57,060 nt of DNA from CAWELS01 sp964468205 (GTDB taxonomy: Bacteria; Acidobacteriota; Terriglobia; Bryobacterales; Bryobacteraceae): the NCBI GenBank assembly GCA_964468205.1, contig CAYXVG010000047.1, positions 1-57,060 on the forward strand, written 5' to 3'. A program made the position numbers and the translations under genes. The notes under the pieces were generated by a model, which saw nothing but the letters and a program-made list of their open reading frames with translations, was not told where the DNA came from and ran no database searches. Positions 47,026 through 55,149 of this stretch are shown here, in pieces; within the stretch, counting starts at the first letter, position 1, and each line of letters begins with the position of its first letter.

Positions 47026-48255
47026 TCACGTTCTCCGCGGGTTCTCGCCCCAGCGAACCCTACCAGTGACTTGCATGGTCACGAAGAGGGTGAGCACCGC
47101 GCCCACGGTGATCGTCAAACCGGTGAAGCCCTGAAAGAAGAACGCGTAAGAGAACAACACCAAGTAGAGAAGTTGCGCTCCGCCCGCTTCCAGCGCCGCA
47201 AAGCGAAGGCCCGCCACTAGCCGGAGATAGCTGACAACGAGGAAGAGTGACACCGCTGAACTGATTGCGAACGCAGCGTGGATCGAGATGTGGTCCGCCA
47301 AGTACGCAAGCAGCAGGTGAAAGGCGAAGAAGGCGGCCGCGAGAAAAAAATAGTTCATGGGGTGCAGATCGACCTTCTTGATCGCTGTCACCAGAAACAA
47401 CACAAAAAAGAAGAACAGCAAAGAGACTGGCGCAAAGAAGCTGATGCGTCCGGCAAGAGGCCCTGGTTGCAGACGTTCCGGCATCTCCACCTCGATGCGG
47501 TAACCCGAAAGGAGACTGTCGTAGTCCCACTCTAATCTCCACCCGCTGCCGTTTTGGGATTTTTTCGTGGGTGAGAGCGAATTATCCGCAAAGTCCACCT
47601 TCTCGAAATCGGTATTGACAGTGAGTTGGAAGTCCCGCACGTTCGTCACCGATTGGCCGAATGCGTAGCTCCAGGAGTCCACTCCCTGGGAGCGATATGA
47701 GACGAAGAGGACGCCTTTTTCTCCCGGGTTGATGCGGCCTTCAGCCTGAACCTCCTTGCCGTGGTGCTGCAACGAAAGCGCCTCGCCGTTCAGGCGCATC
47801 GACAACGCGTCATACACAGCGTTTTCCGCGGGCAGGCAGAGCGCGATGCGAACCGGTTGGCTAGTCTCCCGGGTATTGAGGAAGGTGTATTGGCCTCGAA
47901 AGTCCAGGCGGTACGTGCTATACCAGAGCAGGCCTTTCTGGCGGTGGTCGAGGTCGAGATCGACGACGATGTTACTTGCCTCAAGCGGCAGATGCCGCCG
48001 GACCGTCTTGTCCCGATACTCGACAACCTCTTTGCCATCCACGTTCTTGGCCGACCGGACCTGAACTACCTCGGTTTGGTATGCCATTGGTGGCTGCTGT
48101 TCCTGCGGCGCACCCCAGGTGGAGACGACACTTCGTCTCAGGGCCGCGTCGGAAGAATAGGTTCGTGCGAAAACCGTGTAGCCAAGAATCACCCACGCGC
48201 AGCAGGTGGCAACGTAGATGAGAACAACCGCGGCGATACGACTTGCTTTTAACAT
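47026..48255 (-). CDS. CreD-like inner membrane protein
   Basis: A 409-residue protein with an N-terminal membrane segment (about 7-29), a large extracytoplasmic beta-rich domain (about 35-275) and five or so C-terminal membrane segments. KKVDLHPMNYFFLAAAFFAF and the final membrane hairpin match the CreD family, whose expression in E. coli is controlled by CreBC and linked to beta-lactam response. No creB or creC is present here. A 12-bp palindrome lies 63 bases upstream. Confidence 0.8.
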   Translation of the reverse strand: MLKASRIAAVVLIYVATCCAWVILGYTVFARTYSSDAALRRSVVSTWGAPQEQQPPMAYQTEVVQVRSAKNVDGKEVVEYRDKTVRRHLPLEASNIVVDLDLDHRQKGLLWYSTYRLDFRGQYTFLNTRETSQPVRIALCLPAENAVYDALSMRLNGEALSLQHHGKEVQAEGRINPGEKGVLFVSYRSQGVDSWSYAFGQSVTNVRDFQLTVNTDFEKVDFADNSLSPTKKSQNGSGWRLEWDYDSLLSGYRIEVEMPERLQPGPLAGRISFFAPVSLLFFFFVLFLVTAIKKVDLHPMNYFFLAAAFFAFHLLLAYLADHISIHAAFAISSAVSLFLVVSYLRLVAGLRFAALEAGGAQLLYLVLFSYAFFFQGFTGLTITVGAVLTLFVTMQVTGRVRWGENPRRT

Positions 48256-48317
48256 CCGCCAGGATTCCTTTCTGCAAACGAAATCGTGTAACCCGATAAA
48301 ACTATCCTACGACAAGA

Positions 48318-48329
48318 ACTTTGCAAAGT
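48318..48329. promoter_or_regulatory. 12-bp palindrome upstream of creD-like gene
   Basis: ACTTTGCAAAGT is a perfect palindrome in an AT-rich stretch between the CreD-like gene and the oxidoreductase gene. A 7-bp inverted repeat GAACTTT...AAAGTTC overlaps it. Possible operator; no CreB-type TTCAC tandem was seen. Confidence 0.35.
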
Positions 48330-48390
48330 AAAGTACACTCGCAAAAGAAAGTTCGGGTCAGGATGATTCCGGCCAGAGAGCGCGGGGTTC

Positions 48391-49548
48391 CTACTCTGAC
48401 AGTAACGGCACGTCGACCCAGCGGCGCTGCCGCCAGCTCTCCATCCCGAGTTCGGCGAGTTGTACCCCTTTGGCGCCTTCGAGCAGGTTCCAGCGGAAGG
48501 GCTCGTCAAGAATCACGTGCCGCAAGAACAGCTCCCACTCCGCCTTGAAGGCGTTGTCAAAGTCCTGCTGGTTGGGAAGTTTCTGCCAATCGTCGGTGTA
48601 TTTGATTGGGCTTTCGATGTCTGGATTCCACACGGGCCGCGGCGTTGCGCCGTATGGTTGGACCCAGCAGTTGCGCAGGCCGGCCACTGCCGTTCCGCGA
48701 GTTCCGTCGACCTGAAGGGTGAGCAGATCGTCGCGGCGAACACGAACGCACCACGAGGAGTTCATGTGAGCCACGATGCCGCCGCCGAGGTCGAAGGTTG
48801 CATACGCCGCGTCGTCGGCTGTGCTGTCATACCACCGGCCTTGTTCGTCGCGGCGTTTCTTGATGTGGGTGGCGCCGAGGCAGGTGAGAGCCCGCACTTC
48901 GCCGAACAGGTTGTCGAGCACGTAGCGCCAGTGGCAGAGCATGTCAAAGATGATCCCGCCTCCGTCTTCTTTCCGATAGTTCCATGACGGGCGCTGGGGC
49001 TCGGTGGGGTCGCCGGCGAAAACCCAGTAGCCGAACTCGCCACGGACGGTGATGATCTCGCCGAAGAAGCCCGTCTCACGGAGCATCTTCAATTTCAGCA
49101 GGCCGGGCAGCCACAGCTTATCCTGGACCACACCGTGCTTGACACCGGCTTTTTTTGCCCGCTCGTACAGGTCGAGCGCGGCCTCGAGGGAATGGGCGCT
49201 GGGTTTCTCAATGTAGATGTGTTTTCCAGCGTCGATCGCCAGCTTGACGGCTTCAAAGCGGCGGAGGGTTGTCTGGGCGTCGAAATAGACGCTATAGTTC
49301 GAGTCGCCGAGCGTCTCCTCGAGGTTGGTGGTGAATTTCGTCACACCGGACATCGCGGCTAACTTCTCGAGCTTAACCGGATTGCGTCCCACCAAGATTG
49401 GATCCGGCATAATCACTTCGGTTGGGCTCACCTTCACGCCGCCCTGCTTCATAATGGCGATGATCGAGCGCATTAGGTGCTGATTCGTGCCCATTCGCCC
49501 GGTCACCCCGTTCATGATGACGCCCACTCTGTGAGTTGTAAGACTCAT
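48391..49548 (-). CDS. Gfo/Idh/MocA family oxidoreductase
   Basis: A 385-residue NAD(P)-dependent oxidoreductase. The N-terminal Rossmann fold has VGVIMNGVTGRMG (residues 8-20) and the family's EKP motif is at 114-116 (IYIEKPSAHS). The C-terminal alpha/beta sheet domain binds the sugar-like substrate. The first motif is unusual in having MNGVTGRMG where most members have GxGxxG. ATG 49548 has GGAG at seven bases; an in-frame upstream start at 49725 overlaps the cupin gene and is unlikely. It lies 49 bases after the cupin gene. Confidence 0.9.
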   Translation of the reverse strand: MSLTTHRVGVIMNGVTGRMGTNQHLMRSIIAIMKQGGVKVSPTEVIMPDPILVGRNPVKLEKLAAMSGVTKFTTNLEETLGDSNYSVYFDAQTTLRRFEAVKLAIDAGKHIYIEKPSAHSLEAALDLYERAKKAGVKHGVVQDKLWLPGLLKLKMLRETGFFGEIITVRGEFGYWVFAGDPTEPQRPSWNYRKEDGGGIIFDMLCHWRYVLDNLFGEVRALTCLGATHIKKRRDEQGRWYDSTADDAAYATFDLGGGIVAHMNSSWCVRVRRDDLLTLQVDGTRGTAVAGLRNCWVQPYGATPRPVWNPDIESPIKYTDDWQKLPNQQDFDNAFKAEWELFLRHVILDEPFRWNLLEGAKGVQLAELGMESWRQRRWVDVPLLSE

Positions 49549-49597
49549 TTGCTTTCTCCGTGTGATACCAATGGCAGACGAATCCGCTTGGGCCACT

Positions 49598-50047
49598 CTA
49601 CTCTTCGGGCTTCTCCGTACACTGCGGCCAAGCCCCATCCGGAAGAGGCGGAGCGTCGACGCCAGCCTTTGGTAGCGTACCTGTGAGCTCCTGTTTCCAG
49701 TGGGCCACATCACCGGCAGGACCATAACAGTAGAGCATGCGCAGGGGCGAGCTGCCGGTATTCGTGAGTTGGTGAAATACTCCTGGCGGAATGAAGACGG
49801 CCTGTCCCGCCGTCACGACTTGCCGTTCTTCGCCGAGACACATCTCGCCTGTGCCATCGACGATGAAGTAGATTTCTTCCTGTTCCTGGTTGTGCCAAGG
49901 GACCTGTCCTCCGTTCGGCTCCAGGGTGACGTTTCCGATGCAGAAGTTCTCGCACTGAATAGGCGAAAGCCCCCCGACGAGATTCTGCGTCCGCCGGCGC
50001 GCAGGATACCGCCGGCCTTCGATTTCGTTCAAGTCAGCAATAATCAT
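49598..50047 (-). CDS. Cupin domain protein
   Basis: A 149-residue single-domain cupin. Motif 1 is HNQEQEEIYFIVDGTGE (His52, Glu58) and motif 2 is IPPGVFHQLTNTG (His92), giving a likely divalent-metal site. Such proteins are often sugar or hydroxy-acid isomerases or binding proteins. It precedes the Gfo/Idh/MocA gene on the same strand and is divergent from the DegT-like gene, with 96 bases between starts. Confidence 0.88.
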   Translation of the reverse strand: MIIADLNEIEGRRYPARRRTQNLVGGLSPIQCENFCIGNVTLEPNGGQVPWHNQEQEEIYFIVDGTGEMCLGEERQVVTAGQAVFIPPGVFHQLTNTGSSPLRMLYCYGPAGDVAHWKQELTGTLPKAGVDAPPLPDGAWPQCTEKPEE

Positions 50048-50143
50048 CCCGACAACTCCAGAATCTCAATGTCTCATGCGAGCGGTTTGCGGCGCAAAGG
50101 CCGAGGCTCTCTTCGTGGTAGGATTTCGAACCAGGAGGCTGCC

Positions 50144-51466
50144 ATGAAGTCCATCCTGCGAAGAACTTTTGTCGGCGCCGGCGCCGCGGTGGCGATGCGC
50201 GCCGCACCGGGCCGCAGGACAACGGACACTCCCGCATTGCTCGGAGGTGAGCCCGTCAGGAAGAAGGGATTCCCGCAGTGGCCGCAAGCAACGAAGTCTG
50301 ACGAGAAGAACTGGCTCGATGTCCTGCGCGCCTGTAAGTGGTGGCGCGCTCAGGGGCACTATGTGCGGGACTTTGAGCAAGCCTGGGCGCGGCGCATGGG
50401 CGCCAAACATTGCATTGCGACGTGCAATGGGACGAGCGCCTTAATCGCGGCAATGAGCGCTCTGGAGGTAGGGCCGAAAGACGAAGTGATTGTCACGCCT
50501 TTCACCTTCATCGCCACGGTCAACGCGATTCTAGCCCTCTATGCTATGCCCGTGTTCGTGGACACCGATCCGGAGACCCACCTGATCGATCCAGCGAAGA
50601 TCGAAGCGGCCATTACTCCCCGAACGCGATGTATCCTACCGGTTCACATTGCCGGGAATGTGGCGAATATGGACAAGATCTTGGAGATCTCGAAGCGTCG
50701 CGGCGTGCCGGTGGTGGAGGATGCCTGTCAGGCGCATCTGGCCGAATGGCGCAGCAAGCCTGTGTCGACGCTCGGCGAGCTTGGCTGTTTCAGTTTTCAG
50801 AAGTTCAAGAATTTTCCCGGGGGCGAGGCCGGCGGCGTGGTCACCAACGACGACAGCCTCTACCGCCACGCCTACGGCTATCACTCTCATTACCGTAACC
50901 CTCCCAACGAGGGATCGATCGACGCGGAGGCCCGCAACGGGATCAATCTTCGCATGGCGGAATTCCAGGCCGCGCTCCTGCTGGCGCAGATGTCCCGAAT
51001 GCAGGAGTTGGCGGAGCGGCGGGAATCAAACGCGCATTACCTCGCGGAACTGTTAGGTGAGGTTCCCGGTCTAACCCCGGCGTCCAGCTACGATGGTTGC
51101 ACACGGAACGCCTACCATATGTTCATGTTGCGCTATGCCCCGGACTCCTTTAAAGGGCTGTCGCGCGCCAACTTTGTTGAGGCAGTGCGGGCGGAGGGCA
51201 TTCCGGTCAGCCCCGACGTGCAGCACCTCAATCGCGATCCGTTTTTGAGAAATACGCTGCGCAGCCGCCCGTTCCGCGCAATCTACTCGGATAAGGAGGT
51301 GACGGAGTTCGAGGAGCGGAACCAATGCCCGGCAAACGACAGGCTGTGCGAGGTAGCTCTGCACTTCTCGCAGCCGGTTCTACTCGGAACCAAGTCAGAC
51401 ATCGAAGATATCGGGATAGCGATGCGAAAGGTGCAGGGGCAGGCCGGCGCATTGAGGGCGGGCTGA
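50144..51466 (+). CDS. DegT/DnrJ/EryC1/StrS aminotransferase with Tat-like N-terminus
   Basis: A 440-residue PLP enzyme of the sugar aminotransferase family. VVEDACQA gives the Asp that holds the pyridine nitrogen (Asp193). SFQKFKNFPGGEAGGV gives the Schiff-base Lys, best aligned as Lys222. The start is fixed by AGGAGG five bases before ATG 50144. The N-terminus reads MKSILRRTFVGAGAAVAM, resembling a twin-arginine signal, which is unexpected for a cytoplasmic nucleotide-sugar aminotransferase. ALLGGEPVRKKGFPQWP follows, the usual beginning of this family. Whether it is exported, and what it acts on, is open. Confidence 0.88.
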   Translation: MKSILRRTFVGAGAAVAMRAAPGRRTTDTPALLGGEPVRKKGFPQWPQATKSDEKNWLDVLRACKWWRAQGHYVRDFEQAWARRMGAKHCIATCNGTSALIAAMSALEVGPKDEVIVTPFTFIATVNAILALYAMPVFVDTDPETHLIDPAKIEAAITPRTRCILPVHIAGNVANMDKILEISKRRGVPVVEDACQAHLAEWRSKPVSTLGELGCFSFQKFKNFPGGEAGGVVTNDDSLYRHAYGYHSHYRNPPNEGSIDAEARNGINLRMAEFQAALLLAQMSRMQELAERRESNAHYLAELLGEVPGLTPASSYDGCTRNAYHMFMLRYAPDSFKGLSRANFVEAVRAEGIPVSPDVQHLNRDPFLRNTLRSRPFRAIYSDKEVTEFEERNQCPANDRLCEVALHFSQPVLLGTKSDIEDIGIAMRKVQGQAGALRAG

Positions 51467-51524
51467 GTTGAGCTGCGGGTACGCCAGGTGCGCCCGGCGC
51501 TACTGAAGGCTTGAGCGACTTCCC

Positions 51525-52520
51525 TTATCCGAGCACCCGTTTGGACATTTCACGGCGCAGGGCGTCGATTCCTTCACCGGTGACGGCGGAGATTCTGAAG
51601 AATGGCAGGTTCCGGCTGGCGGCGAGCCTGGCGAGGGCGGCCGCGCGCTCCGGGTCCTGCGCGACGTCGATCTTCGATGCCGCCAACAGCATCGGTTTGC
51701 GGACAATCTCCGGCCGGAAGCTCTCGAGTTCGTTTAAAATGACATGAAAGTCTTCGACCGGATCGCGCCCGCTCGACTCGGAGACATCTATCAGGTGCAC
51801 GAGCAGCTTAGTCCGCTCGATATGCTTCAGAAATCGAATGCCGAGGCCGTGGCCTTCGTGCGCTCCCTCGATAATGCCGGGAATATCGGCCACCACGAAG
51901 CTCCGGTCGTCATCGGCGCTTACCACCCCGAGGTGCGGCTCCAGGGTGGTGAAGGGGTAGTCAGCTACTTTCGGCCGGGCGGCCGAGATACGGGAGATTA
52001 GAGTGGACTTGCCGGCGTTGGGGAATCCTACCAAGCCGACATCGGCCAGTAGCTTCAACTCAAGGCGAAGCAGCTTCTCTTCGCCCGGCTCTCCGGGCTC
52101 ATGCTCGGTGGGCGTCTGGTGAGTAGAAGTGGCGAAACGTGCGTTGCCTCGACCGCCGCGTCCGCCCCTGGCGGCGACAAAGCGCTGCCCGGGTCTTTTG
52201 AGATCGTACAGGTAGTCACCCGTTCCGGCATCATGGACAACCGTGCCGACGGGTACCGGCACTTCCTTGTCGTGGCCACTGCGACCGGTTCTGTTCGAGC
52301 CTTCTCCGTGCCGTCCGCGCTCGGCTCTTTGCTCCGGGTTGAAGCGGAGATGGAGTAGCGTATTGTAGCTCTCGGTAGCCACGAGAATCACATCACCTCC
52401 GTGTCCACCGTCACCACCGCTGGGGCCGCCTTTGGGAATGAACTTCTCTCTGCGGAAGGCGAGACAGCCGTTCCCGCCGTTGCCGGCGATCACCCGAACT
52501 TTAACTTCATCAATGAGCAT
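51525..52520 (-). CDS. obgE: Obg GTPase
   Basis: A 331-residue Obg/CgtA GTPase involved in late 50S ribosome assembly and stress signalling. The glycine-rich OBG domain (about 1-157) starts with VIAGNGGNGCLAFRREKF. The G domain follows with GFPNAGKST (P-loop) and VADIPGIIEGAH (switch II). The C-terminal OCT domain present in some relatives is absent. It is the last gene of hrcA-grpE-dnaJ-rplU-rpmA-obgE, but an intrinsic terminator ends 16 bases before its ATG. No ribosome site is obvious. Confidence 0.95.
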   Translation of the reverse strand: MLIDEVKVRVIAGNGGNGCLAFRREKFIPKGGPSGGDGGHGGDVILVATESYNTLLHLRFNPEQRAERGRHGEGSNRTGRSGHDKEVPVPVGTVVHDAGTGDYLYDLKRPGQRFVAARGGRGGRGNARFATSTHQTPTEHEPGEPGEEKLLRLELKLLADVGLVGFPNAGKSTLISRISAARPKVADYPFTTLEPHLGVVSADDDRSFVVADIPGIIEGAHEGHGLGIRFLKHIERTKLLVHLIDVSESSGRDPVEDFHVILNELESFRPEIVRKPMLLAASKIDVAQDPERAAALARLAASRNLPFFRISAVTGEGIDALRREMSKRVLG

Positions 52521-52536
52521 GACGAATGGAGCATAG

Positions 52537-52566
52537 AAAAAGGCCGCCCGCTGAAACAGGCGGCCT
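52537..52566 (-). terminator. Intrinsic terminator between rpmA and obgE
   Basis: On the minus strand AGGCCGCCTG, a 6-base loop and CGGGCGGCCT form a 10-bp stem with one G-U pair, followed by TTTTTC (T run complementary to 52537-52541). It lies 32 bases after the rpmA stop and its T-tract ends 16 bases before the obgE ATG. Confidence 0.85.
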
Positions 52567-52598
52567 CATGAGCTTAGAGCGCTGCGTGGCGAGCCCGG

Positions 52599-52862
52599 TT
52601 AGGCTTGCTCGTCGACCAGGATATTGACGAACTTTCCAAGCCGTCCGCGATTGCGAAACTCCACCGTGCCGTTCACTTTTGCAAACAACGTGTCGTCTTT
52701 GCCGCGTCCCACATTTTCGCCGGGCTTGTACTTCGTGCCGCGCTGGCGAACGATGATGGATCCGCCGCTGACGAGCTGTCCGCCGAAGGCTTTGACGCCA
52801 AGCCGCTGCGCGTTCGAGTCGCGCCCGTTCTTCGAACTGCCGAGTCCTTTCTTATGTGCCAT
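52599..52862 (-). CDS. rpmA: 50S ribosomal protein L27
   Basis: An 87-residue L27 near the peptidyl-transferase centre. MAHKKGLGSSKNGRDSNAQ and GGSIIVRQRGTKYKPGENVG are family signatures. The N-terminus has no cleavable extension, so the tail reaches the tRNA directly. It follows rplU by 9 bases. Confidence 0.98.
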   Translation of the reverse strand: MAHKKGLGSSKNGRDSNAQRLGVKAFGGQLVSGGSIIVRQRGTKYKPGENVGRGKDDTLFAKVNGTVEFRNRGRLGKFVNILVDEQA

Positions 52863-52871
52863 ATCTGACTC

Positions 52872-53183
52872 CTACTGAACGATCTCGTTCACCGTGAGAC
52901 GGGTGAAGTTTTGCCGGTGTCCAATGGTCCGCTTGTACTGTTTTTTGCGTTTGAACTTGAAAACGATCACTTTCTTGCCGCGTCCGTGCGAAGCAATGGT
53001 GGCCGTCACCTTGGAGCTGGCGACCTCTTCACCGGTCAGGACTTTGCCATTGTCATCGGCAATGGCGATCACCTTTTCGAGTTCGATGTTGTCGCCGACT
53101 TCGCCAGGCAAGGTCTCGACGTGAATGGTATCGCCCGGCGTCACTCGATACTGCTTTCCGCCGGTTTCCACAACTGCGTACAT
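52872..53183 (-). CDS. rplU: 50S ribosomal protein L21
   Basis: A 103-residue L21. MYAVVETGGKQYRVTPGD is the N-terminal signature and FKFKRKKQYKRTIGHRQNFT the rRNA-binding C-terminal motif. It is first of an rplU-rpmA pair, preceded by a structured leader and an extended -10 promoter (53239-53298). Confidence 0.98.
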   Translation of the reverse strand: MYAVVETGGKQYRVTPGDTIHVETLPGEVGDNIELEKVIAIADDNGKVLTGEEVASSKVTATIASHGRGKKVIVFKFKRKKQYKRTIGHRQNFTRLTVNEIVQ

Positions 53184-53238
53184 AGCGATCCTCTTATTTT
53201 CCTGCTGTTTGTGGGAGGTTTACATCCTCGAAGCACAC

Positions 53239-53260
53239 CTGGAAACCACGCAGTTTCCAG
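53239..53260 (-). ncRNA. Leader hairpin of rplU
   Basis: On the minus strand CTGGAAAC, a 6-base loop and GTTTCCAG form a perfect 8-bp hairpin about 6 bases after the predicted transcription start and 56 bases before the rplU start. L21 mRNA leaders with regulatory hairpins are known in several bacteria; that this one binds L21 is inferred. Confidence 0.5.
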
Positions 53261-53272
53261 CCACGAAAATTT

Positions 53273-53298
53273 AGTATAGCACAGCCGCCCACGGGCGG
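53273..53298 (-). promoter_or_regulatory. Extended -10 promoter of rplU with overlapping palindrome
   Basis: On the minus strand TGC-TATACT (hexamer 53273-53278) is an extended -10 element; the -35 is poor. Directly upstream CCGCCC-2 bases-GGGCGG (53285-53298) is an inverted repeat lying between -10 and -35, a position from which a bound protein would block transcription. Confidence 0.55.
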
Positions 53299-53361
53299 AG
53301 CTCGATGTTTGAGTAAGGCTTGTGAAATGAGAGGCATGCCCGAACAGGGACGTCGCCAAAG

Positions 53362-54477
53362 CTACATGAAGTAGTCTTTCACCTTGTCAAATATTCCCTT
53401 TTCCTGCGGCTCGTTCTCGGCGGGCAGAGTGGCTCGTAATTCCTCAAACAGCCGCCGTTGCTCTTTGCTAAGCTTCTTGGGGACTCGCACATCGAATTCC
53501 ACGTAGAGGTCTCCGCGGCCCTTCCGGTCCAGATGAGGAACTCCAAGCCCGCGCAGCTTGACGCGGTCACCGGTCTGGGCGCCTTCCGGGACCTTCACGG
53601 TTTGGAGACCGTCGAAGGTAAGCACGTGAATCTCATCGCCCAACGCGGCTTGGGCAACATTAATACTGAAGACGCACAAGAGATCGCTCTCGTCGCGACG
53701 AAAGACCCGGTGCTCCTTCACGCGGAGGAAAACGTATAGATCGCCCGGCGGTCCGCCGTTGACGCCGGGACGCCCTTTCCCGGCGACCCGGACGCGTGTT
53801 CCGCTGCCAACGCCGGCCGGAATGCTTATCTGGAGCTTGTCTTCGACCTCGATTTGTCCCTTCCCGTCGCAGCTCTCGCAAGGCCGGCGGATAATCTTGC
53901 CGGTACCCCCACATTGGTTGCAGGTGCGGCGGATCGAAAGGAATCCCTGTTGATAGATGACCTCGCCGCGCCCTCGGCAGATAGGGCAAGAAACCAGGCC
54001 ATCGCGCGCGGCTGCTCCCGTGCCCCCGCAATCTCCGCAGTTTTCCAACCGCGGAAGCTGGAGTTGGACATCTTTTCCACGGATCGCATCCTCCAGCTCG
54101 ATTTCGAGGTCGTACCGGGTATCGTCGCCTTGCATGGGACGGTTGCGCCGCCGGGAGCGACCGCCGAAGATGTCGCCAAATCCGAAAAAGTCCCCAAAGA
54201 TGTCCGAGAAATCCGAGAACGTGCTTGGGTCGAAGCCGCCAGATGCGGCGCCCTGGACGCCCTGGTGACCGTAGCGGTCATAGCGCTGCCGTTTGTCCGG
54301 ATCACTAAGGACGCTGTAGGCTTCGGCCGCCTCTTTAAAGCGCTCTTCCGCCTCTTTGTCGCCGGGATTGCGGTCCGGGTGGTATTTCAGAGCGAGCTTC
54401 CGATAGGCAGTCTTCAGGGAAGCTCCATCGACACTTCGGTCGACCCCAAGTATTTCGTAATAGTCTCTGGTTGTCAC
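53362..54477 (-). CDS. dnaJ: Chaperone DnaJ
   Basis: A 371-residue Hsp40 co-chaperone. The J domain (about 4-68) has HPD in KYHPDRNPGD. A Gly/Phe-rich stretch follows (FGDFFGFGDIFGG). Four zinc-binding repeats (CGDCGGTG, CPICRGRG, CNQCGGTG, CESCDGKG) occupy about 145-210, then the peptide-binding domain. It activates DnaK, which is not encoded here. It lies 15 bases after grpE. Confidence 0.97.
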   Translation of the reverse strand: MTTRDYYEILGVDRSVDGASLKTAYRKLALKYHPDRNPGDKEAEERFKEAAEAYSVLSDPDKRQRYDRYGHQGVQGAASGGFDPSTFSDFSDIFGDFFGFGDIFGGRSRRRNRPMQGDDTRYDLEIELEDAIRGKDVQLQLPRLENCGDCGGTGAAARDGLVSCPICRGRGEVIYQQGFLSIRRTCNQCGGTGKIIRRPCESCDGKGQIEVEDKLQISIPAGVGSGTRVRVAGKGRPGVNGGPPGDLYVFLRVKEHRVFRRDESDLLCVFSINVAQAALGDEIHVLTFDGLQTVKVPEGAQTGDRVKLRGLGVPHLDRKGRGDLYVEFDVRVPKKLSKEQRRLFEELRATLPAENEPQEKGIFDKVKDYFM

Positions 54478-54492
54478 TTAAAGATGCTGGCC

Positions 54493-55122
54493 CTATTCTT
54501 CTATCGGCGCTTCGGCGGCGACCTTCACCATCGCTTCGCGCAACAATCGTCCCCGGAAGGTGTAGCCTTTCTGCCACTCCTCCACGATCGTATTCTCCTC
54601 GGCATCCGCTGTCGGCACACGCTCCACTGCGTGATGGAAATTCGGGTCGAAAGGCTTGCCCAGTGATTCAACGGGTTCGAGCCCGATTCGCTTGAGCGTC
54701 TCAATGAGACGCACGTAGATCATTCGGACGCCCTTGACGTATTCGTTCTCCTCCCCGATCTCTTCGGGTACCAGACCGAGGGCGCGTTGGAAGTCGTCAA
54801 GTATCGGCAGTAGTTCGCGGACAGTTTCGCCGCTCGCATAGTCGGCAAGATCCGCCTTTTCTTTTTCGGATCGCTTCCGCAGATTCTCATAGTCGGCCCG
54901 CTGGCGGAGAGTATGATTCCGAAGCTCTTCGTTTTCAGCGGCCAACCGGTCTCGCTCGACAGCCAGCGCTTCCAAACGCGCCGCCAAATCATCGACAATG
55001 GCGGCGTCCTTCGGTTCGTCGGTGCCGGATTCGTCAAGCTCCGGCTCCACGGGGCCGCTGGTGGGTTTTCCGTTTTCGTTGTCGTGACTCACAGTTTCGA
55101 TAACCTTTCTGGGCAGTTGCAC
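54493..55122 (-). CDS. grpE: Nucleotide exchange factor GrpE
   Basis: A 209-residue GrpE, which releases ADP from DnaK. The acidic N-terminus (about 1-45) precedes a long coiled coil (about 45-115) with LRQRADYENLRKRSEKEK, and the C-terminal beta domain has the signature GLEPVESLGKPFDPNFHHAV. It sits 27 bases after hrcA and 15 before dnaJ. Confidence 0.96.
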   Translation of the reverse strand: MQLPRKVIETVSHDNENGKPTSGPVEPELDESGTDEPKDAAIVDDLAARLEALAVERDRLAAENEELRNHTLRQRADYENLRKRSEKEKADLADYASGETVRELLPILDDFQRALGLVPEEIGEENEYVKGVRMIYVRLIETLKRIGLEPVESLGKPFDPNFHHAVERVPTADAEENTIVEEWQKGYTFRGRLLREAMVKVAAEAPIEE

Positions 55123-55149
55123 GGGAGAGGCACGAATGATGCCAGCGCC

